Assembly: GCA_018665005.1 (NCBI GenBank) | Contig: JABJEE010000119.1 | Location: 1 to 6,262 of the forward strand | DNA from: Flavobacteriales bacterium | GTDB taxonomy: Bacteria > Bacteroidota > Bacteroidia > Flavobacteriales_D > Crocinitomicaceae | Length of the DNA: 6,262 nucleotides | Direction of reading: 5' to 3' | In this document: piece by piece, positions 1 to 6,148 of the stretch | Layout: each line of letters begins with the position of its first letter | How positions within the stretch are numbered: position 1 is the stretch's first letter | Translations under genes and position numbers: made by a program | The notes under the pieces: model-generated | The model's input: only the letters and a program-made list of their open reading frames with translations | What the model was told of the DNA's origin: nothing | The model's database searches: none

Positions 1-150
1 AGAGTTTGAATTTCCTTGGTTATTGTCGTTATTTCCAGAATTATTGTCTCCACCAGAGTTTGAATTTCCTTGGTTGTTGTTTCCAGCATTTCCTGAATTA
101 CCATTACCCGAACCAAAACCGCCTCCTGAGCCTGAATTTCCTTGGTTATT
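1..150 (-). repeat. Imperfect Gly/Asn/Ser/Gln-rich repeats continuing past the left edge
   Basis: The 15-bp plus-strand word tgaatttccttggtt recurs at 7-21, 61-75 and 133-147, spaced 54 and 72 bp apart, both multiples of 18 bp. The copies at 1-25 and 55-79 match at 24 of 25 positions. On the coding (minus) strand the word gives NQGNS, set in low-complexity sequence made almost only of G, N, S, Q and D (residues about 1085-1164 of the large exported protein). The third copy is degenerate around the core word, so the array looks better preserved toward the window edge and may extend further. It is probably a flexible tail or spacer. Confidence 0.85.
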
Positions 151-3100
151 CGATCCTTGAGAAGACCAATTACCTCCTGTCTGACCTCCAGAATTAGGGT
201 TTCCGTTGGTGTTTCCCGAATTGTTTCCATTTTGCTCTCCTGTGTCGTTTTCATGAATTTCCTCACCTGTATTTTCTCCATTTTCACCACCTTCATTCTC
301 AGTTCCTGCATCACCTGTTCCTGGAGTACTCGAATTTACATCTTCATCATCTTCTTCATTGGAATCACCTTCGTCATTGGACCCGTTGTCATCGGTATTT
401 TCTCCATTATCTTCTTCATTGGAATCACCTTCGTCATTAGACCCGTTGTCATCGGTATTTTCTCCATTGTCTTCTTCATTGGAATCACCTTCGTTATTGG
501 ACCCGTTGTCATCGGTATTTTCTCCATTGTCTTCTTCATTCGAATCACCTTCGTTATCATCGGTATTTGGTTCTTCTTCTTCAACATCGATTTCAGGGCT
601 TGGGTTGTCTGGGGTAGGAGTTTCCTCCACGTAACTCACTACAATACTTTCAGAATCAGATCCACATGGACTTATGACTTGAATTGAAATGTTATTAATT
701 CCGTTAAAAAGATTCACCGCGCCATTGAATACCCCATTATAAATCTGATAGGTATGACTAGGAATAATATTTCCATTATTAGAAATCACCACATTTGTAG
801 ATGCAGAATAATTTTCAATAGTAAAGTTAATCGGCATAGAAGAGGATACTGAGCTATTGTTAGGAGCAGTAACTAGAGCTGCCATGTTCCCGCTAAAATC
901 AAGAATCGGGACCAAACAAGGATTAAAAACAACATTTATATTCTCTTCATCTTCTCCACATGGATTCTCTACCTCTATTTTAAAATTGTTTACTCCTTTA
1001 TCAAGCATTACCAATGCTTTAATCTTGTTGTTTGCAAAAGCAAAAGGAATAGTACTGCCATTAAGGGATACATTAATTTGATATGCATTATTTATATTAC
1101 TGGTACTTGCAATCAATAAGTATTTGGATTGACTAGAAACTAAATTGGATGAATTCGGAGCATCAAAAGATACCGCAGGGGCCATACAATCATTGAATAC
1201 CACATTTAAATTTTCATTGTCTCTGCCACAAGCTCGAACTGCTAGAAGGAGGAATTTATTTTGACCTGGTTGTAGTGTCACATGGCTCGTAACCATTCCA
1301 TTATTATAACTAAAGTTTACATTCTGTCCATTAAGAGTTAAGGTAATGCCATTCTGAGTCGGCATGTTTCCAATAGATGCCTGAAATGTGTAATTGTCAT
1401 TGGTTACTTCACTATTTGAGCTTGAAATATTAATGTTTGGAATTTTACATTCGTCAAATACCACATGAATCGTTTCAATATCATTACCACATTCGTTACC
1501 TGCTGAGACTGTAATGTAATTGTCTCCTGGAGACAATGTTATTATACCCGAACTTGTATTGTTTGAAGTATTGTAGTTTATTCCTTGAAGTAATCCTCCG
1601 TTTATTTGATAAGTTATGTTCTGCGTATTAGAAACATTCTGAATTTGAGCAGAAAAATTAAGGTTAGAATTTTGAACCGTGTTTCCTGATAATGGAGAAT
1701 TAATGTTGATGATCGGAGCGTTACAATTTTCCAAGTCAAGCGTAAATGTTAAAGATTCATTTCCACAGTCATTTGAGACTTCAATTGTAATTTGATTAAT
1801 GCCATTAATTAGGGTGACATTAAACTTCAAGACGCCTTGTTTGAAATTCCAATTGTCATTATCAGATTTATTGAGGAGCTTTCCATTGAGTTTGGTTTCA
1901 ATATTTGCACTTCCAATATTTGATCCCATGAGGAGCACTTCTATTTCATGTACTCTATCATTTGTAGTAGACCCTGAGGCTGTTGGCTGAATAAGCTCAA
2001 TATTTGGAGGTGTGCACTCAATATAATTTATGGATGTTTCGATGACTCCACTTCCACATGTATTCTCAAATACTATTCGAATATTGTTATTTCCTGAGAA
2101 TAAGGTAAGATCACTCTCTAAAGTTCCTGTATTCACATTAAAGCTAAATCCGTAAACCTGGACGTTATTGACAAAAAGTTTTAACATTGAAGCACTTTTT
2201 AGATGATTAAAATGAGCTTTCAATTGATAATTTGCATTTTCAACATTTAAGGCGTTTTGAGATGGGGTAATAAAATTCCCTTGAGGTGAAATACAATCAG
2301 CAAAGTTGACATTTAGCTCTTCTATATCTGAACCACAATTATTATTGGCTTTAATGTAAAAAGTGTTATTTCCTGAAACGAGATTGGCTATTGCCGTTAA
2401 TTTATTTGAATAGCTATCATATTCAAAAGGCAGAAGCATCCGATTGCCATCCATTAACTTTATTGCATTTACATCAGAAACATTTGTGATTTTAGCTGAA
2501 ATCTGAATCGTTTGATTGCTTACTATTTCATTTTGAGTATTGTAAATATATACATCTGGCGAAGGACAGCTTGCTATTTGGCTTTCGTTGTTGCTAAAAC
2601 CTGATGATGAGCTAGAGGAATTTGACGAGCTATTTGTTCTTCCGCCTAAGCCAAAACGAATAAAAGCACTGGTGTAATGATACCAGTCGTTTTTTAAACG
2701 TGGAATCTCTGAAATGACACCATCAAATTGGTCTTTTAATGTAAATGTTGTTTTGTGTTCAAACCCAAGAGATACTCTCGGTGCAATTTGATACCCAATC
2801 CCAAATCCAGCGCTAGGCATAAAGTGTACAAAATTCTCATTAGGATTCAGTTGGGTTTCAAAATCAAAATCCAAATCATTATTGAGCAGTATGTTTTCAC
2901 TATATAAGTTCCCATTATTATCTAAGAGATCACCCATTGTCTTTTTGAAAGAAAGTCCAACTCCACCAAAGAGGTAAGGGTCTATGCCTGTTTTTTCGCG
3001 AAATCGATTGAAATGTAAAACGAGTTCAAGGCTTAGTCTATGGATATCATTTTTGTAGTTATGAATGTATCCACCATACGCCGCTTGATACATTTGCTTG

Positions 3101-3492
3101 ATTTCTTGGGCATCTGCATCTTCAAGATTTACAAATGGATCAAAGTTTTCCATAGAAATTGTATCCATGTCTTTGTTTTGACCATACCATTTTCCGTGTA
3201 GGTAACGTCCGCGTAGGTCAAAGCTAAAAATCCGACCGTAATCGTAATTAAATGATTTCCCGAGTGTCACGCCCCAACCGAAAGGAATGGTTCTACCGTA
3301 ATTATCATTATCTAATTCATAATAATTCTCATTGCTTCTCCATTTCCAGATGTTGTTCACATCATCACAACTCCAAGTCGCTCCCGTGTTGAAGCCAAGA
3401 AACCATTTTGAATTATAATTCGTGGTCTTAACCTGCGCACTCGCAGTTAATGAAATCAAAAGAGAAAACAGAATAATGTAAAAATTTTTCAT
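1..3492 (-). CDS. Large exported protein: N-terminal outer-membrane beta-barrel, seven Ig-like modules, acidic and Gly/Asn-rich repeats (3' end cut by window edge)
   Basis: I read this frame codon by codon from ATG (3490-3492) to base 1: 1164 codons with no stop, so the C-terminus lies outside the window. Residues 1-20 are a signal peptide (MKNFYIILFSLL..., cleavage region SASAQ or just before it). Residues 21-285 look like a Bacteroidota outer-membrane beta-barrel: alternating aromatic/small strands, repeated Gly-rich turns (GWGVTLGKS, YLFGGVGLSF, SAGFGIGYQ) and a last strand ending FIRFGLGG. A Ser/Asn linker (286-304) leads to seven modules of about 90 residues, each starting CxxP and carrying a late NxCGxDxE motif. 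After about 957 come a TPTPDNP linker, acidic 20-residue repeats (about 965-1050) and a Gly/Asn/Ser/Gln tail. Seen: the layout. Inferred: a surface or periplasm-spanning adhesin or structural protein. The missing end could carry a peptidoglycan-binding, sorting or further repeat domain. It lies downstream of the YD-repeat gene on the same strand, across 144 bp. There is no frameshift within the window. Confidence 0.9.
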   Translation of the reverse strand, partial: MKNFYIILFSLLISLTASAQVKTTNYNSKWFLGFNTGATWSCDDVNNIWKWRSNENYYELDNDNYGRTIPFGWGVTLGKSFNYDYGRIFSFDLRGRYLHGKWYGQNKDMDTISMENFDPFVNLEDADAQEIKQMYQAAYGGYIHNYKNDIHRLSLELVLHFNRFREKTGIDPYLFGGVGLSFKKTMGDLLDNNGNLYSENILLNNDLDFDFETQLNPNENFVHFMPSAGFGIGYQIAPRVSLGFEHKTTFTLKDQFDGVISEIPRLKNDWYHYTSAFIRFGLGGRTNSSSNSSSSSSGFSNNESQIASCPSPDVYIYNTQNEIVSNQTIQISAKITNVSDVNAIKLMDGNRMLLPFEYDSYSNKLTAIANLVSGNNTFYIKANNNCGSDIEELNVNFADCISPQGNFITPSQNALNVENANYQLKAHFNHLKSASMLKLFVNNVQVYGFSFNVNTGTLESDLTLFSGNNNIRIVFENTCGSGVIETSINYIECTPPNIELIQPTASGSTTNDRVHEIEVLLMGSNIGSANIETKLNGKLLNKSDNDNWNFKQGVLKFNVTLINGINQITIEVSNDCGNESLTFTLDLENCNAPIININSPLSGNTVQNSNLNFSAQIQNVSNTQNITYQINGGLLQGINYNTSNNTSSGIITLSPGDNYITVSAGNECGNDIETIHVVFDECKIPNINISSSNSEVTNDNYTFQASIGNMPTQNGITLTLNGQNVNFSYNNGMVTSHVTLQPGQNKFLLLAVRACGRDNENLNVVFNDCMAPAVSFDAPNSSNLVSSQSKYLLIASTSNINNAYQINVSLNGSTIPFAFANNKIKALVMLDKGVNNFKIEVENPCGEDEENINVVFNPCLVPILDFSGNMAALVTAPNNSSVSSSMPINFTIENYSASTNVVISNNGNIIPSHTYQIYNGVFNGAVNLFNGINNISIQVISPCGSDSESIVVSYVEETPTPDNPSPEIDVEEEEPNTDDNEGDSNEEDNGENTDDNGSNNEGDSNEEDNGENTDDNGSNDEGDSNEEDNGENTDDNGSNDEGDSNEEDDEDVNSSTPGTGDAGTENEGGENGENTGEEIHENDTGEQNGNNSGNTNGNPNSGGQTGGNWSSQGSNNQGNSGSGGGFGSGNGNSGNAGNNNQGNSNSGGDNNSGNNDNNQGNSNS
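341..582 (-). repeat. 60-bp tandem repeat array encoding acidic 20-residue units
   Basis: Three full 60-bp copies lie at 361-420, 421-480 and 481-540. Any two of them differ at only two bases. A degenerate copy at 541-582 lacks 12 bp, an in-frame loss of four residues (GSNN), and a partial copy at 341-360 matches 18 of 20 bases. Read on the minus strand, the unit is NEEDNGENTDDNGSN(D/N)EGDS, within residues about 965-1050 of the large exported protein. The unit length is a multiple of three, so gain or loss of copies keeps the frame. The composition (Asp, Glu, Asn, Gly, Ser) suggests a disordered, strongly acidic and possibly calcium-binding stalk, but no canonical EF-hand or thrombospondin type-3 cysteine pattern is present. 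Confidence 0.95.
619..2568 (-). repeat. Seven tandem Ig-like (beta-sandwich) modules with a one-disulfide cysteine pattern
   Basis: This is a protein-level repeat inside the large exported gene, residues about 309-958. Each module opens with CxxP at C309, C400, C493, C590, C682, C769 and C859. It contains a central LNG-type turn, then a strand of the form VxLxxGxNxIxIxVxN, and ends with CG at C386, C479, C576, C668, C755, C845 and C943, followed by DxExxxVxF. CG-to-CG spacing is 93, 97, 92, 87, 90 and 98 residues. The distance from each CG cysteine to the next module's CxxP cysteine is exactly 14 in all six cases. DNA identity between modules is low, so the duplications are old. The pattern fits extracytoplasmic Ig-like or other bacterial beta-sandwich domains; I cannot assign a named Pfam family by eye. 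Confidence 0.8.
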
Positions 3493-3539
3493 ATGTGTGA
3501 TTTTGAATCAAATACTGTAATAACTATGCCAATTTAGTT

Positions 3540-3557
3540 AAAAAAACAATTTTTGTT
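3540..3557 (-). terminator. Weak candidate intrinsic terminator between the YD-repeat gene and the large exported gene
   Basis: On the minus strand a 5-bp AT-rich stem (AACAA / TTGTT, 3-base loop, 3545-3557) is followed by a run of seven T (3546-3540), about 80 bases after the stop of the YD-repeat gene. The stem is short and has little G/C, so termination would be inefficient at best. The rest of the gap at 3493-3636 shows nothing firm: the nearest -7-like box for the downstream gene is AGTATTTG at 3509-3516, which matches only the TTTG half of TAnnTTTG and has no well-spaced TTG upstream. The two exported genes could therefore be partly co-transcribed. Confidence 0.25.
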
Positions 3558-3636
3558 AAATCTATCGTGTTGTTCATGTTGTTTTTCTAGAATTGGCAGG
3601 GGTAGTAGGGTTAATGTTAAAGATTTGTTAATGGGT

Positions 3637-4515
3637 TTATAGATAGAACTCATATTTTGTAAATCGAATGATCGACATAAAATTATTCACAGGGTTTCTA
3701 TCAATTATTGAATGAAGAAGTCCTGTTTTCGTGTCAAAGATAACTTGAAAATCTTTAGTGAAAACACCCTGCTTAAACTCATGTCTTTCCATAAGGTTGC
3801 CAAAATTGTCATATTTGAATTTTAATTCTTCAACAGGTTTTAGATGTTTATCGTAGAATGTATCGATGCTTATTAGAAGACCTTTATCGTTGTAATCATA
3901 TTCTTTTTTGTAGATCGTGCCGCCCATTTTTAATTTATCGATACTTGATGTTTTATAACCATCTTCATTATAATTGTCATATGAAATCAGATAAGGTAAA
4001 TTGTATGAATTATAGGTGGTCCTCTTTTCATTTGAGTACCGCATGGTCTCAGTATTCATTTCATTTTTTTTCACAACTTCACCTTGATCGTCAAGGATTA
4101 CTCGATAATTAGATGTGGAAATTATTCTATTTAAGCTGTCACGATGAAATTCTTGTAAGGTTACGCCATTATTCTCACTTTTCTTAATTGAAATGATAGC
4201 ACCTAATTGATTATATTCATAGTATTGCAATGTGGTGTCAAGCGTTTTTCCATTCCAACGAATATTAATACACGAATTGAGCCTACCTTTCTTATTGAAT
4301 TTATAAGTATAGCTTCCAGGGACTTTTCTAATTAAATCTTTATTTTTTTTAAAGGAATATGTTCCTTTAATTGTCTTGATTTTATTGTTTTGAATGAAGT
4401 TAGAATTAAAAAATGGATCAGTGGTAAAGGCTTCTCCATCCTGATTTAGTATCATTTGCCCAAAACCAATAGGTATTAGAAAAATTAAACTAAAAAACAG
4501 GAGTAAATTCTTCAA
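3637..4515 (-). CDS. Secreted YD/RHS-like repeat protein of unknown function, TTG start
   Basis: The product has 292 residues. Residues 1-20 form a signal peptide (MKNLLLFFSLIFLIPIGFGQ); there is no lipobox cysteine, so it is not a lipoprotein. The mature part carries degenerate YD-type units of the form Y-x-Y-[ND]-x-x-G-x-L, seen at about 70-79 (YKFNKKGRLN), 99-107 (YEYNQLGAI), 123-132, 168-177, 205-214 (EYDYNDKGLL), 232-241 (KFKYDNFGNL) and 259-268. Such repeats build beta-strand-rich shells in RHS/teneurin proteins, but this protein is far too short to be an RHS toxin shell and has no toxin tip, so it is better read as a small secreted Bacteroidota YD-repeat protein. The start is TTG (4513-4515), chosen because it gives a complete signal peptide; the next Met (residue 21) would remove it, and an in-frame stop lies two codons upstream. 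It follows the glycyl-tRNA synthetase stop by three bases and is probably translationally coupled. Cellular role unknown. Confidence 0.85.
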   Translation of the reverse strand: MKNLLLFFSLIFLIPIGFGQMILNQDGEAFTTDPFFNSNFIQNNKIKTIKGTYSFKKNKDLIRKVPGSYTYKFNKKGRLNSCINIRWNGKTLDTTLQYYEYNQLGAIISIKKSENNGVTLQEFHRDSLNRIISTSNYRVILDDQGEVVKKNEMNTETMRYSNEKRTTYNSYNLPYLISYDNYNEDGYKTSSIDKLKMGGTIYKKEYDYNDKGLLISIDTFYDKHLKPVEELKFKYDNFGNLMERHEFKQGVFTKDFQVIFDTKTGLLHSIIDRNPVNNFMSIIRFTKYEFYL

Positions 4516-4518
4516 AAG

Positions 4519-6066
4519 CTAATCAATTAGGTTTGAAAGAAGGGTTTTCCAACCAAGTTCACGTTCTAAAATTGTAGGTAGCTCCGATATTGGAATTCGT
4601 TCTTGCTCCATCGTGTCTCTGTATCTTATTGTAATACTTTGGTCGTTTTTCGTATCATGATCAACAGTGATACAAATCGGTGTTCCAATCGCATCTTGTC
4701 TTCTGTATCGCTTACCAATGGAATCTTTAAGATCAATTTGAAGGTTATATTCAAATTTTAGCTCATTGGCTATTTCTTCTGCGATCTCCGGTAAGCCATC
4801 TTTTTTTACCAATGGTAAGATTGCGGCTTTAATTGGTGCGAGTGCTGGCGGTATTCTCAAGACAATTCGTTTCGACTGATCGTCAAGTATTTCATGATTA
4901 AATGATGCACTAAGTACAGCTAAAAACATACGATCAAGACCAATAGAGGTTTCTATGACATAAGGCACATAGCTTTTATTTAGTTCTGGGTCGAAATATG
5001 CGAGCTTTTTACCAGAATGCTGTTCATGTTGTTTGAGGTCAAAATCGGTCCTGGAGTGAATGCCTTCAAGTTCTTTGAACCCCATAGGGAAATCAAACTC
5101 AATATCACATGCTGCATTCGCATAATGTGCCATTTTAATGTGATCATGAAATCTATACATGTTTTCTCCCAAGCCTAAATTTTTGTGCCATTTTTCCCTC
5201 ATAGACTTCCAATAGTCATACCATTTCATTTCTTCTCCGGGCTGAACAAAAAACTGCATTTCCATTTGTTCAAATTCACGCATCCTAAAAATGAATTGTC
5301 TTGCGATGATTTCATTTCGAAAAGCCTTACCAATCTGAGCAATTCCGAAAGGAATTTTCATTCGTCCAGATTTTTGGACATTTAAGAAATTCACAAAAAT
5401 ACCTTGTGCAGTTTCAGGACGTAGATATATTTTTGATGATTCTCCAGCTACAGAACCAATTTCAGTTGCAAACATCAAATTAAATTGACGTACCTCCGTC
5501 CATTCTTTGGATCCTGAAAGTGGGCAGGCAATTTCCAAATCAATAATTAGCTGACGTAACCCTTTTAGGTCATTGACATTGAGTGCATCTTTCATTGATT
5601 TTTCAATCGATTCTATTTTAGAAGCATTTCTCAAAACATTAGGATTTGTTTTTCTAAACTGTTCCTCATCAAAATCATCACCAAATCTTTTCTGTGCTTT
5701 AGCGATTTCTTTGTTTATTTTTTTATTTATTTTTTCGATGTGTTCTTCTATTAAGACATCGGCTCGATATCTTTTTTTTGAGTCTTTATTATCAATTAAT
5801 GGATCATTAAATGCATCAACGTGTCCAGAGGCTTCCCAGGTTTTTGGGTGCATAAATATAGAGGCATCAATTCCGACAATATTTTGGTGCATTTGAGTCA
5901 TTGCCTTCCACCAATATTGTTTTATGTTGTTTTTTAATTCGGAGCCTAGCTGTCCATAGTCATATGTTGCAGCCAATCCGTCATATATATCTGATGAGGG
6001 AAAGATGAACCCATATTCTTTCGAGTGAGAAATGATTTCTTTGAGCTTGTCTTGATTTTGTTCCAT
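4519..6066 (-). CDS. glyQS: Glycine--tRNA ligase, class II, alpha2 (eukaryote/Thermus-like) type
   Basis: This cytoplasmic enzyme charges tRNA-Gly with glycine using ATP. The 515-residue product is full length for the homodimeric form (often named glyS in this phylum) and is not the split glyQ/glyS alpha2beta2 enzyme. Visible landmarks: DIYDGLAATYDYGQLGSELK (26-45, motif 1 region), WEASGHVDAFNDPLID (77-92), TEVRQFNLMF (190-199), LRPETAQGIFVNF (215-227), motif 2 FRNEI...RMREFEQMEMQFF (249-273) and motif 3 VIETSIGLDRMFLAVL (370-385). The C-terminal anticodon-binding domain is about 405-505 (ILPLV, DAIGTPICITVD). A Lys/Glu-rich, probably helical insertion spans about 93-170. At residues 181-186 the region reads CPLSGS, so the CxxC pair found there in some alpha2 relatives is not present. 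ATG at 6064-6066 is the natural start, since the next Met is residue 56, inside the catalytic core. Its stop sits three bases before the YD-repeat gene. A -7 box lies only four bases upstream. Confidence 0.98.
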   Translation of the reverse strand: MEQNQDKLKEIISHSKEYGFIFPSSDIYDGLAATYDYGQLGSELKNNIKQYWWKAMTQMHQNIVGIDASIFMHPKTWEASGHVDAFNDPLIDNKDSKKRYRADVLIEEHIEKINKKINKEIAKAQKRFGDDFDEEQFRKTNPNVLRNASKIESIEKSMKDALNVNDLKGLRQLIIDLEIACPLSGSKEWTEVRQFNLMFATEIGSVAGESSKIYLRPETAQGIFVNFLNVQKSGRMKIPFGIAQIGKAFRNEIIARQFIFRMREFEQMEMQFFVQPGEEMKWYDYWKSMREKWHKNLGLGENMYRFHDHIKMAHYANAACDIEFDFPMGFKELEGIHSRTDFDLKQHEQHSGKKLAYFDPELNKSYVPYVIETSIGLDRMFLAVLSASFNHEILDDQSKRIVLRIPPALAPIKAAILPLVKKDGLPEIAEEIANELKFEYNLQIDLKDSIGKRYRRQDAIGTPICITVDHDTKNDQSITIRYRDTMEQERIPISELPTILERELGWKTLLSNLID

Positions 6067-6070
6067 TCCA

Positions 6071-6100
6071 CAAAGATAGTTACTTCTGTTTCGATTTGAA
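6071..6100 (-). promoter_or_regulatory. Bacteroidota-type promoter for the glycyl-tRNA synthetase gene
   Basis: On the minus strand the box TATCTTTG (6078 down to 6071) matches the Bacteroidota sigma-70 -7 consensus TAnnTTTG at all six fixed positions. Nineteen bases upstream is TTC (6098-6100), one base off the -33 TTG. Only four bases (TGGA) separate the box from the ATG at 6066, so transcription would start at or within a few bases of the start codon and the mRNA would be leaderless or nearly so. The match is clear; activity and start site are inferred. Confidence 0.55.
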
Positions 6101-6117
6101 TTATAAATGATAAATTC

Positions 6118-6144
6118 TTGGTGAGGATTATTGTATTAATTTTA
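6118..6144 (+). promoter_or_regulatory. Weak candidate promoter for the rightward gene
   Basis: TTG at 6118-6120 and TAATTTTA at 6137-6144 (five of the six fixed TAnnTTTG positions, last G replaced by A) are separated by 16 bases, shorter than the usual 19 or so. The box ends four bases before the ATG at 6149, mirroring the geometry at the divergent synthetase gene. In such AT-rich sequence this could be chance. Confidence 0.2.
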
Positions 6145-6148
6145 GGCT

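Noticed and set aside
361..540. CRISPR array suggested by regular 60-bp repetition.
   Set aside because: The repeats are directly contiguous with no unique spacers, and they are in frame within a long coding sequence.
142..687. Plus-strand open frame of 181 codons with repeated hydrophobic segments (FFIGITFVIGPVVIGIFSI), resembling a membrane protein.
   Set aside because: It is the antisense of the 60-bp acidic repeats: the complement of Asp/Glu/Asn codons reads as Ile/Val/Phe. The 60-bp period keeps other frames open as well (359-634 plus, 336-587 minus). The minus-strand frame continuous with the signal peptide, barrel and modules explains the region.
3735..3742. Perfect TAnnTTTG box (TATCTTTG, minus strand) inside the YD-repeat gene, possibly a promoter for the large exported gene.
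   Set aside because: No TTG lies at the expected distance upstream, and it is about 240 bp from the next ATG inside a coding region. In AT-rich DNA one such match is expected by chance.
4519..4530. Imperfect palindrome (CTAAT/ATTAG) at the synthetase stop, considered as a terminator.
   Set aside because: Five AT-rich base pairs around a two-base centre cannot form a stable hairpin, and the next gene starts within a few bases.
5573..5896. Plus-strand open frame of 107 codons inside the synthetase gene.
   Set aside because: It lies wholly antisense to a well-conserved, full-length glycyl-tRNA synthetase and its composition follows from the complement of the Lys/Glu-rich insertion. Other short plus-strand frames (3858-4112, 5185-5385, 857-1081, 1799-1990) are shadows for the same reason.
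6098..6117. GAATT...AATTC inverted repeat in the divergent intergenic region, considered as an operator.
   Set aside because: Only five bases per arm around a 10-base AT-rich centre; not distinguishable from chance in this composition.
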